Origin: Gemmatimonadota bacterium
GTDB taxonomy: Bacteria; Gemmatimonadota; Gemmatimonadetes; Longimicrobiales; Gaopeijiaceae
DNA length: 64,000 bases
Direction: 5' to 3'
NCBI GenBank assembly: GCA_041390125.1
Contig: JAWKQN010000007.1
Span: 248,001 to 312,000 of the forward strand
The notes below the pieces were generated by a model. The model ran no database searches and was not told the DNA's origin. It saw only the letters and a list, made by a program, of their open reading frames with translations. Both the position numbers and the translations under genes were made by a program. Below, in pieces: positions 44,143-51,686 of the stretch (position 1 is its first letter; each line of letters opens with the position of its first letter).

Positions 44143-45759
44143 ATGCTCCGCCCGGTCCTGCTGGTCACGTTGCTCGTCGTCCCGACCGCCTGCGCCTCCG
44201 TCTCGCGCGGGGGCGGGAGCGGCCCCTCCGCTCCCGGAGGCGGCGCCGACGGCCCCATGCCGCTCTACAGCGAGCAGGTGCTGGGTCCGCATCAGCGCAC
44301 GGTGACCACGACGTCGCGGGAGGCGCAGGCGTACTTCAACCAGGGCATGCAGCTCCTGTACTCGTTCACACCGCCGGACGCGGCCCGCTCCTTCCGCGAG
44401 GCCCAGCGGCGCGATGCCACGTGCGCCATGTGCTTCTTCGGGGAGGCGTGGGCCCTGGGTCCCTACCTGAACGGCCCCATGCGTGCGGAGGACGCGCCGG
44501 CAGCCTGGGAGGCCGTGCGCAAAGCGCAGGAGCTGGCGCGCGACCGCTCCAACGAGATCGAGCGCGCCCTCATCGATGCCATGGCGGTGCGTTACGAGCG
44601 GCGGCACGACGCCGCTGCCCGCGTCCGTCTGGACAGCGCGTATGCGCGCGCGCTGGCCGAGGTCTGGCGGGAGTATCCGGACGATCCGGAGGTGGGGACC
44701 CTCTACGGGGAGTCCCTCATGCTGCTGCTCCCGCGCCGCGGCAACTGGGATCTGAACGATCCTACGGTGCAGGAGGTGCATCGGACGCTGGAGGCGGTGC
44801 TGTCCAAGGACATCCGCCATCCCGGCGCCTGCCATCTCTACATCCACGCCACGGAGTCCACGACGGCGCCCGGCAAGGCCGAGGCCTGTGCGGAGCATCT
44901 GGGCAACGCCATCCCCGGCGCCAGCCACATCAACCACATGCCCTCGCACACCTACAACCGCATCGGGCGCTGGGCGGACGCGGTGCGGGCCAACGTGCAG
45001 GCGTGGCACTCGGACCAGAAGTCCGAATACGGCGAGGGCTTCGCCATCTATCCTTCGCACAACGTGCACATGCTGCTGTTTGCGGCCTCGATGGACGGCC
45101 AGGGTGCCGTGGCTACGCAGGCCGCCCGCGACTACGAGAAGATCGTGGAAGGCGGACAGTTCTACCGCGGCCTGGTGCTCGTGCGCTTCGGGCGGTTCGA
45201 CGAGGTGCTCGAGCTGGACGTGATGCCGGAGGATCCCACCTTCCGTGGCTTCCTGCAGTTCAGCCGTGGCTACGCCCACTACAAGCTGGGTGACGCCGAC
45301 AGCGCCCGGGTCTATCTGGACGCGCTGAAGGCCAACGTGCGCTCGATGCCGGAGACCGCACAGTTCCGGGGACACCCGGGCACGGACCTCGTCTCGGTGG
45401 TGGGCGGCATCCTGGAAGGCGAGATGCTCGCCGGACAGGAACGCTGGAACGACGCCGTGCGGGTGCTGGAGGAGGCGGTGCGCATCGAGGACGGCATCCG
45501 CTACGACGAGCCCGAGCCGCTCATCTTCTCGGCCCGCCACTGGCTGGGGGCCGTGCTGCTGGAGGCGGGGCGGCCGGAGGAGGCGGAGGCCGTCTACCGC
45601 GCGGCGCTGGAGGATCATCCGCGCAACGGCTGGTGCCTGTTCGGCCTGGAGCAGGCGCTCCGGGCGCAGGACAAGACCGGGAGCGCCGATCAGGTGCGCA
45701 CGCAGTTCGAGCGGAGCTGGGCGCGCGCGGACGTCTGGCTGCGCTCCTCCCGCTTCTAG
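44143..45759 (+). CDS. TPR-repeat lipoprotein
   Basis: 538-aa lipoprotein (signal ending PTACAS, Cys17) built of tetratricopeptide repeats. AQAYFNQGMQLLYSFTPPDAARSFREAQRRDATCAM forms the first repeats, and later ones include RHWLGAVLLEAGRPEEAEAVYRAALEDHP. A histidine-rich central stretch (CHLYIHATESTTAPGKAEACAEHL, HINHMPSHTYNRIG) is typical of one Gemmatimonadota/Acidobacteriota TPR group of unknown function. It is probably a periplasmic scaffold. It is divergent from the AraC gene. Confidence 0.88.
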   Translation: MLRPVLLVTLLVVPTACASVSRGGGSGPSAPGGGADGPMPLYSEQVLGPHQRTVTTTSREAQAYFNQGMQLLYSFTPPDAARSFREAQRRDATCAMCFFGEAWALGPYLNGPMRAEDAPAAWEAVRKAQELARDRSNEIERALIDAMAVRYERRHDAAARVRLDSAYARALAEVWREYPDDPEVGTLYGESLMLLLPRRGNWDLNDPTVQEVHRTLEAVLSKDIRHPGACHLYIHATESTTAPGKAEACAEHLGNAIPGASHINHMPSHTYNRIGRWADAVRANVQAWHSDQKSEYGEGFAIYPSHNVHMLLFAASMDGQGAVATQAARDYEKIVEGGQFYRGLVLVRFGRFDEVLELDVMPEDPTFRGFLQFSRGYAHYKLGDADSARVYLDALKANVRSMPETAQFRGHPGTDLVSVVGGILEGEMLAGQERWNDAVRVLEEAVRIEDGIRYDEPEPLIFSARHWLGAVLLEAGRPEEAEAVYRAALEDHPRNGWCLFGLEQALRAQDKTGSADQVRTQFERSWARADVWLRSSRF

Positions 45760-45890
45760 CCGCGCACGCCCGGCCGAGGCGTGCGCACCACCCGGCCTAA
45801 CGTTTGCGGGGGGCCGGCTGTCGTGGTCATGACGATCTGCGTCCTCGCGCGGCGCGGCCAATCCCAGAACCCCCCGAGCCCCGAGAACCG

Positions 45891-48173
45891 GTGTCGAACG
45901 TCTCCGCCCCGCTTCCCCTCGCCGCGCTGTTCCTGCTCGCCGCCCCTCTCGCGGCACAAGACCTGTCGGAGACCCTGCCCCCCGCCGCATCCGCGGCCGA
46001 CTTCCGGCTGGAGGCGCTGCGGCTGGACGGCGCGAGCGAGATCCGCCTGGACGGACGGCTCAGCGAGACCGCCTGGGCACAGGCGACGCCCATCACGGAG
46101 TTCCGGCAGCAGGATCCGCGCGAAGGCGCCCTGCCCACCGAGCGCACCGAGATCTCGGTGCTGATCGACCAGGACAACCTGTACATCGGGGCCATGCTCT
46201 ACGACAGCGACCCCGACGGGATCCTGGCCTTCCAGAAGCGGCGGGACGAGGGGCTCGGCACCGACGACCGCTTCATGTGGATCCTGGACACCTTCCTGGA
46301 CGGGCGCACGGGGTACTTCTTCGAGATCAATCCCGCGGGCCTGATGGGCGACGGCATCCTCACCGGCGGGGGCGGCGGGGGTGGCTTCGGGGGGGGCGGC
46401 GTCAACAAGTCCTGGGACGGCATCTGGGAGGCCCAGGTGGCGCGGGTGCCGGAGGGCTGGTCGGCGGAGATCCGCATCCCCTTCCGCACGCTCAACTTCG
46501 ATCCCACGCTCGACACGTGGGGGATCAACTTCCAGCGCACGGTGCGGCGCAAGAACGAGGAGATCCTCTGGAGTGGCCACCGCCGCAACGAGGGGCTGCG
46601 TCGGCCCATCCACGCGGGCCGCCTGACCGGCCTGGGTGGCATGTCCCAGGGGCTGGGTCTGGAGGTCAAGCCCTACGTGACCACCGGAGTCCGCACGGTG
46701 ACGGAGGACCTGGACCCGACCACCTGGCCGCGCGACGTCGGGTTCGACGTCTCCTACAGCATCACGCCGGGGCTGCGCGCCGCGGTCACCGTCAACACGG
46801 ACTTCGCCGAGGTGGAGTCGGACGACCGCCGCGTGAATCTCACGCGCTTCCCCCAGCGCTTCCCGGAGCGGCGGGACTTCTTCCTCGAGGGATCGGGTGT
46901 CTATTCGTTTGCGTCCTCGAGCGGGCCCTCTCCGTACTTCAGCCGGCGCATCGGTCTGAACGAAGGCTCCCCGGTGCCCATCCGCTACGGGGCTCGCCTC
47001 GGCGGCCAGGTGGGCTCGACCGAGGTGGGCTTCCTCCAGGTCTCGACCGGCGACCTGGGTGTGTTGGCGGGGGAGGAGTACACGGTGGCGCGCGTGCGCC
47101 AACCGCTCTTCCAGCAGTCCACCATCGGCGCCATCTACACGCGCCGCTCCAGCGGCGCGGACTCCACCGGCTTCCGGCCGGACGCCCAGCACACCGCCGG
47201 CGTGGACGTGGACCTCTTCACGTCGCGTCTGTTCGGGGACAAGAACGCCCAGTTCGAGGCCTTCGTGGTCTGGAACTCGGACCCGGACGCGGGGGCACCC
47301 GGTGCGCCGGCGAAGAGCACGGGAGACCTGACCGCGCGTGGCCTCCGCTTCGACTTCCCCAACGATCTCTGGAGCGGCCACCTCTCGTACCGCGAGTTCG
47401 GCTCCGCCTACGATCCTGCGGTGGGGTTCGTCACGCGCAACGGCTTCCGGCGCGTGGAGCCGTCGTTGCGCTACGGTCCGCGGCCCCAGGGCCTCACCTG
47501 GCTGCGGCGCATGCAGTTCGGGGTGACGTTCCGATCCATGTGGGATCTGGAGAGCCAGCTGCTCGAGCGCTCGTGGGACCTGAACCTGCTGGAGCTGCAG
47601 TTCGAGAGCGGCGACAACTTCGAGATCAGCTACGGCAGCCAGTACGAGTACCTCGACGAGTCCTTCGAGGTCTCCTCCGGGATTCCGATCCAGGCGGGAG
47701 GCTACGACACCCGAGAGCTGCGGGCGTCGGTGCGGACCGCCGGGCGCCGCCGGGTCTCCGGTCGCGTGAGCTTCTCGGACGGCGGCTTCTGGAACGGGGA
47801 TCGCACGTCGTGGGACCTCAACGTCACCGTCCGCCCCAACCCGGGCATCAGCCTGGGGACGGGCTACGAGATCAACGACGTGCGCCTGCCCCAGGGCGCG
47901 TTCCGCACCAACCTGACCAACATCCAGGGCGCCTGGGACATCAGTCCCTGGGCCTCCGTGACGGGCAACGTCCAATACGACGACGTCAGCGAGCTCGTGG
48001 GGCTGTTCACGAAGTTCCGTTGGATCCTGAGCCCCGGCAACGACCTCTTCCTGGTCTACACCCACAACTGGGTGGACTATCGCGCGCTGGACGCGCTCGA
48101 CCCTCGGACGCCCGGGTTCCAGACGGTGTCGCGCGGCGCCACGCTGAAGGCCAACTACACCTATCGCTTCTAG
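45891..48173 (+). CDS. DUF5916 family outer-membrane protein (CBM9-like N-terminus), copy 1
   Basis: 760-aa exported protein with a signal (PLPLAALFLLAAPLAAQ). Residues ~35-230 form a CBM9-like carbohydrate-binding domain (LDGRLSETAWAQATPI, RTEISVLIDQDNLYIG). The remainder is DUF5916: NTDFAEVESDDRRVNLTRF, then FPERRDFFLEGSGVYSF, and a C-terminal half of alternating beta strands ending in YRF, as in outer-membrane barrels. A Gly-rich run (GGGGGGGGFGGGG) interrupts the first domain. GTG at 45891 is taken as start since no ATG fits. Function unknown; probably surface binding of polymers. The 3' end is tandemly duplicated beyond the stop. Confidence 0.88.
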   Translation: MSNVSAPLPLAALFLLAAPLAAQDLSETLPPAASAADFRLEALRLDGASEIRLDGRLSETAWAQATPITEFRQQDPREGALPTERTEISVLIDQDNLYIGAMLYDSDPDGILAFQKRRDEGLGTDDRFMWILDTFLDGRTGYFFEINPAGLMGDGILTGGGGGGGFGGGGVNKSWDGIWEAQVARVPEGWSAEIRIPFRTLNFDPTLDTWGINFQRTVRRKNEEILWSGHRRNEGLRRPIHAGRLTGLGGMSQGLGLEVKPYVTTGVRTVTEDLDPTTWPRDVGFDVSYSITPGLRAAVTVNTDFAEVESDDRRVNLTRFPQRFPERRDFFLEGSGVYSFASSSGPSPYFSRRIGLNEGSPVPIRYGARLGGQVGSTEVGFLQVSTGDLGVLAGEEYTVARVRQPLFQQSTIGAIYTRRSSGADSTGFRPDAQHTAGVDVDLFTSRLFGDKNAQFEAFVVWNSDPDAGAPGAPAKSTGDLTARGLRFDFPNDLWSGHLSYREFGSAYDPAVGFVTRNGFRRVEPSLRYGPRPQGLTWLRRMQFGVTFRSMWDLESQLLERSWDLNLLELQFESGDNFEISYGSQYEYLDESFEVSSGIPIQAGGYDTRELRASVRTAGRRRVSGRVSFSDGGFWNGDRTSWDLNVTVRPNPGISLGTGYEINDVRLPQGAFRTNLTNIQGAWDISPWASVTGNVQYDDVSELVGLFTKFRWILSPGNDLFLVYTHNWVDYRALDALDPRTPGFQTVSRGATLKANYTYRF

Positions 48174-48246
48174 CCGCCGCTGCTCGCTTCTAGCCGCCGC
48201 TGCGCTGCGTGCCCGCCGCCGCTGCGCCGCGTGCCCGCCGCCGCTC
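48164..48246. repeat. Nested tandem repeats copying a gene 3' end with its stop
   Basis: A perfect 20-bp unit (48164-48183) is repeated at 48184-48203. It includes the last codons and TAG of the DUF5916 gene, so the second copy carries a spare stop. It merges into a 22-bp unit at 48193-48214 and 48215-48236 with one mismatch and a partial third copy, ending on the stop of the convergent peroxiredoxin-like gene. Confidence 0.85.
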
Positions 48247-48856
48247 AGCGATCCGGTAGCGCGCGCAGCTCCCGCAGGACGTCCTCGTTGGTGGGACGGA
48301 CCTTGTAGTCCACCTCCACGAAGCGCCAGCGCACCACGCCGTCCGCATCCAGCACGAACGTGGCCGGATGCGCGATCTCACGGCCGCGCGGATCCTCCTG
48401 GTTGAAGAGGCCGTAGCGATCGATCACCGCGTGATCCGGATCCGAGAGCAGGGGGAAGTCGAGCGTATGGCCGTCCTGCGCCACCCGCTCGATCATGAGG
48501 CCCTGCTTCTCCCGGTCGTCCACGGAGACGGCGACCACCTCCGCGTCCAGCGCGGGATCGGCGTCCAGCAGCTCACTCAGCTCCCCGAGCTGACCGGCGC
48601 ACCAGGGTCACCAGTGCCCGCGGTAGAAGACCAGGACGATCGGGCGTCCGCGCAGGTCGGACAGACGCACGGGATCGCCTTCGTAGGCCGCCAGCGTGAA
48701 GTCGGGAGCGGGAGTGCCCACCGCCACGCGCTCGAGATCCGTGCGCGGCAGGTCGCGCCCATCGGTGGGACCCAGCCGGGCGTCCTCCGCCGCGCAGGCG
48801 AGCGCCAGCGGCGTCAGGACGAGGGTGAGGCCACGGAGTCCGGTACGGGTTCGCAT
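48245..48856 (-). CDS. Peroxiredoxin-like selenoprotein (AhpC/TSA family), in-frame TGA read as Sec
   Basis: Read through one TGA (48610-48608), the frame gives a 203-residue AhpC/TSA-type protein. A signal with Cys21 precedes the peroxiredoxin opening GTPAPDFTLAAYEGDPVRL. The active strand IVLVFYRGHW leads straight into Sec83-Pro-Trp-Cys86. Family homologues have Cys at the position of the TGA (YRGHWCPxC), so Sec gives a redox UxxC motif. The rest continues in the same frame with no other stop: VVAVSVDDREKQG and HPATFVLDADGVV are normal family segments. A hairpin follows at SECIS distance. The ATG at 48856 overlaps the antiporter end by 43 bases. The alternative, a pseudogene, would require a nonsense change at exactly the redox residue. 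The protein is probably periplasmic and acts as a thiol peroxidase or redoxin. Confidence 0.82.
48577..48593 (-). promoter_or_regulatory. Candidate bacterial SECIS hairpin
   Basis: In the mRNA, the 7-bp stem UCAGCUC/GAGCUGA closes a GGG loop. The loop begins 21 bases after the UGA. This fits what is known of bacterial SECIS elements: a hairpin inside the coding region, loop roughly 16-37 bases after UGA, and G among the first loop bases. The sequence of such elements is poorly conserved, so this is supportive only. Confidence 0.55.
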
Positions 48857-50328
48857 GCGTCCGAACCTAGGACCGGTCGGACGGCCGTGTCCAACGGGAC
48901 CCCGCCCGGAGCCGAGCTCGGAAGGCGGCGCAGCCCGAAGCCCGTGCGCTCCCACAGACCCGCCCAGGTCAGCGAGAAGACCGGCCCCAGCCAGCAGAAG
49001 ACCGCCCAGGGCGCGTAGGCCACGGTGGGCACGCCGAGCGTGGTGGCCATGAAGACGGCGGAGACCGTCCAGGGCATGAGCGGCTCGGTGATCGTCACCG
49101 AGTCCTCCAGGGAGCGCGACAGGTTCTCGGGCGCGAGCGCGCGCTCGCGGTAGGCACCCTGGAAGAGCCCGCCCACGATCAGGGCGGTCACCCCACCGTG
49201 GCTCGTCAGCGCGATGGTGGTGGCGCCAGCGCCCATGGTGGCCGCGATCAGCCCGAACGTGGAGCGCACGGTGCCCAGCAACCGCTCGACCAGCAGGTCG
49301 AGCGAGCCCGAAGCGTCCATGGCGCCCGCCAACAGGAAGGCCGCGAGTACGACGACGAGCGTGGGCGCCATGCTGTAGAGCCCGCCGCGCTCGACCAGAC
49401 GCGCGAACGCATCCCCCGCCGACGCGCTCTCCGTCAGCATGGGAAGCCGCACGCCGCTCACCACCGCGGTCAGCGCGTCCCCGACCGCGACGCCCTGGAT
49501 CCCGACGGCCAGCAGGACGGCGACGGCGGAGGAGACCGCGATGGCCAGGACCGGCGGCGTGCGCCGCACGATGCCGATCACCACGATCAGCGCGGGCACC
49601 AGTGCCACCGCACCCAGCGTGAACGAGGCGTCCAGGTCCGTCAGCAGCGTCCGGGCGCTGTCGGGCATGGCGGACGGGGCGCTGCCCAACCGGCCGACGA
49701 GCGCATAGACGACGGTGGCCACCAGGAACGACGGCACCGCCGTGTAGAGCATGTGACGGATGTGCGCGTAGAGCGGTGCGCCCGCGCCGATGGCGCAGAT
49801 GTTCGTGGAGTCGGAGAGCGGCGACATCTTGTCGCCGAAGTAGGCACCCGACACCACCGCGCCCGCCGTCGCGGCCAGGGGTGCGTCCAACGCGGCGGCC
49901 GTGCCGAGCAGCGCGACGCCGATGGTGCCGGCCGAGCCCCACGACGTCCCCGTGAACAGCGACATCAACGCGGTGGTGAGGAAGGCGGTCAGCACCAGGA
50001 AGCGCGGGTCCACCCACCGGATCCCCCAGTAGACCAGCGTGGGGATGGTGCCGGAGATCACCCACGAGGCGATCAGCATGCCGATGGACAGCAGGATCAG
50101 CAGCGCGGGCAGCACGGAGGCCACCTTGGCGCCGGTCGCGGTCTGGATGTCGTCGAACGTGCAGCCCTGCCGCACGGCGACCGCGCCCGCGACCGCCGCG
50201 GCGCCCAGCAGCACCACGATCAGCAGCTCGGCCGTGGGCGACAGCACGAGCGCGCCCAGCACGAACAGGCCCGCCATGGCCGCGATCGGAAGCAGCGCGG
50301 CGCCGAGCGTGGGGGGGCGGCGGGTCAC
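48814..50328 (-). CDS. NhaC-family Na+/H+ antiporter
   Basis: 504-aa membrane protein with about 12 helices. The signature SGAYFGDKMSPLSDSTN and GTSWGSAGTIGVALLG identify the NhaC family of sodium/proton antiporters (some members carry amino or organic acids). The start is a GTG overlapping the PLP enzyme stop (GTGA). The 3' end overlaps the selenoprotein gene by 43 bases. It acts in the inner membrane. The pairing with a sulfur-amino-acid-type PLP enzyme could hint at transport of a related substrate, which is speculation. Confidence 0.92.
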   Translation of the reverse strand: MTRRPPTLGAALLPIAAMAGLFVLGALVLSPTAELLIVVLLGAAAVAGAVAVRQGCTFDDIQTATGAKVASVLPALLILLSIGMLIASWVISGTIPTLVYWGIRWVDPRFLVLTAFLTTALMSLFTGTSWGSAGTIGVALLGTAAALDAPLAATAGAVVSGAYFGDKMSPLSDSTNICAIGAGAPLYAHIRHMLYTAVPSFLVATVVYALVGRLGSAPSAMPDSARTLLTDLDASFTLGAVALVPALIVVIGIVRRTPPVLAIAVSSAVAVLLAVGIQGVAVGDALTAVVSGVRLPMLTESASAGDAFARLVERGGLYSMAPTLVVVLAAFLLAGAMDASGSLDLLVERLLGTVRSTFGLIAATMGAGATTIALTSHGGVTALIVGGLFQGAYRERALAPENLSRSLEDSVTITEPLMPWTVSAVFMATTLGVPTVAYAPWAVFCWLGPVFSLTWAGLWERTGFGLRRLPSSAPGGVPLDTAVRPVLGSDACEPVPDSVASPSS

Positions 50329-51497
50329 GAAGCGTTCGCCAGCGCGGACGCGAGATCGTCGATCAACACCTCCGCGCCCTCGAGGCCCACCGACAGCCGG
50401 ATGAGCCCCGACGGGATCCCCTTGGCTTCGAGCGAGCGCGCATTGTCGGGCCGCATGGGGGAGATCACCAGGCTCTCCACGCCGCCCCAGCTCACCCCGA
50501 TGCGGAACACGCGCAGGGCGTCGATGACCGCCTGCACCGACCCGAAGTCGCCCGGGGCCAGCTCGAACGCGAAGGTGCCGCTGTACCCGGTCATCTGCCG
50601 CTCGGCCAGATCGCGGTCGGGTCCGAGCGCCGGATGGTGCACGGCGCGCACGGCCGGATGCGCCTGCAGCCAACGCGCGATGGCCAGCGCGTCCGCTTCG
50701 TGCTGGCGCAGGCGGGTGGGCAGCGTGCGCATGCCGCGCAGCAGCAACCAGGCGTCGAACGGGGGCAGGATGCCTCCGTTGAGCAGGTAGGCGCGATAGA
50801 AGATGCGCTCCATGCGCTCCCGGTCGCTCACCACCACGCCGGCCACCAGGTCGCTGTGGCCGCCGAGGTACTTGGTGCACGTGTGCATGGAGATGTCGAT
50901 GCCGAGCGGCAGGGGCTTCTGCAGGAGCGGCGTGGCCCAGCTGTTGTCGATGCCCGTCGTGATCCCGCGAGCCCGCGCCAGCTCCGCCACGGCCGCGAGA
51001 TCCAGGGACCGGAACAGCATCGTGCCCGGGCTCTCCATCCAGATCAGGCGGGTCTCGGGGCGTAGGGCGGCCTCGATGGCGGCGGGGTCCGGGTCGAGAC
51101 ACACGTCGTGCTCGATCCCGAAGCGGCGCAGGTGGCGCGCGAGCTGGAGCGTGGGTCCGTAGATGTGGTTCAGGAACAGGATGTGGTCGCCCTGTTCCAG
51201 CAGCCCCAGGAAGACGGCGCTGATGGCGGCCATGCCGGACGCGAACGCCTTGGCGGCCTCACCCCGCTCGAGCCGGGCCACCTTGCGCTCCAGCTCCTCC
51301 ACGGTGGGGTTCTGCCCGCGTGAGTAGACGTGATGGCTGCTCTCGGAGGTGAAGGCGTCCAGCAGGGCGCCGAAGTCCGGGAAGGAGAACAGCGACGTCT
51401 GCACGATGGGGACGGACGTGGGGACGCTGTCCCCGGGGCGGCCCGGCGCCACCTCGTCGGCGATGCAGAGCGCGATGTCACTGGGATCGATGTGCAT
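50325..51497 (-). CDS. Cys/Met-metabolism PLP-dependent enzyme (cystathionine gamma-synthase/lyase family)
   Basis: 390-aa fold-type I PLP enzyme. The cofactor Lys is K209 in HTCTKYLGGHSDL, YSRGQNPT (59-66) holds phosphate-binding residues from the neighbouring subunit, and GIDNSWATP (182-190) carries the PLP-ring Asp. The family includes cystathionine gamma-synthase, gamma- and beta-lyases, methionine gamma-lyase and O-acetylhomoserine sulfhydrylase; residues that separate them are not decisive here. ATG at 51497. It is first in an overlapping trio with the NhaC antiporter and the selenoprotein, so the three are probably co-transcribed. Confidence 0.92.
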   Translation of the reverse strand: MHIDPSDIALCIADEVAPGRPGDSVPTSVPIVQTSLFSFPDFGALLDAFTSESSHHVYSRGQNPTVEELERKVARLERGEAAKAFASGMAAISAVFLGLLEQGDHILFLNHIYGPTLQLARHLRRFGIEHDVCLDPDPAAIEAALRPETRLIWMESPGTMLFRSLDLAAVAELARARGITTGIDNSWATPLLQKPLPLGIDISMHTCTKYLGGHSDLVAGVVVSDRERMERIFYRAYLLNGGILPPFDAWLLLRGMRTLPTRLRQHEADALAIARWLQAHPAVRAVHHPALGPDRDLAERQMTGYSGTFAFELAPGDFGSVQAVIDALRVFRIGVSWGGVESLVISPMRPDNARSLEAKGIPSGLIRLSVGLEGAEVLIDDLASALANAS

Positions 51498-51565
51498 CGG
51501 CCGAACATCCCGGACGGGCGGCTCCGGCGTCAAGCGTGCGGGACGCCGCCGCCGAGCGGACGGCT

Positions 51566-51672
51566 CCCGCCCGCGGATCGGTCGGTCGGCGGCACGCGCC
51601 CCCGCGGGGAGGCCCGCCCGCGGACCGGTCGGTCGGCGTCGCGCGTCCCTGGCGCGGAGGCCCGCCCGCGGG
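51566..51672. repeat. 47/48-bp imperfect tandem repeat in a divergent promoter region
   Basis: Two near-identical units (51566-51612 and 51613-51660) share CCCGCCCGCGGA followed by CGGTCGGTCGGC. A partial third unit spans 51661-51672. They occupy most of the 189-bp gap between the divergent PLP enzyme and second DUF5916 genes. The CGGTCGGTCGG core could bind a regulator, or the array could be a simple expansion. Confidence 0.75.
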
Positions 51673-51686
51673 ATACCATCCCGTCC

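Noticed and set aside
48193..48246. CRISPR-like array
   Set aside because: Repeat units abut with no unique spacers.
48608..48610. TGA in the peroxiredoxin gene as a pseudogene mutation or sequencing error
   Set aside because: The frame is intact on both sides, and the stop falls exactly at the redox-cysteine codon with a hairpin behind it. Still possible until Sec genes are checked.
48245..48856. Alternative genetic code with TGA as a sense codon
   Set aside because: TGA is used as the normal terminator of many other genes in the window.
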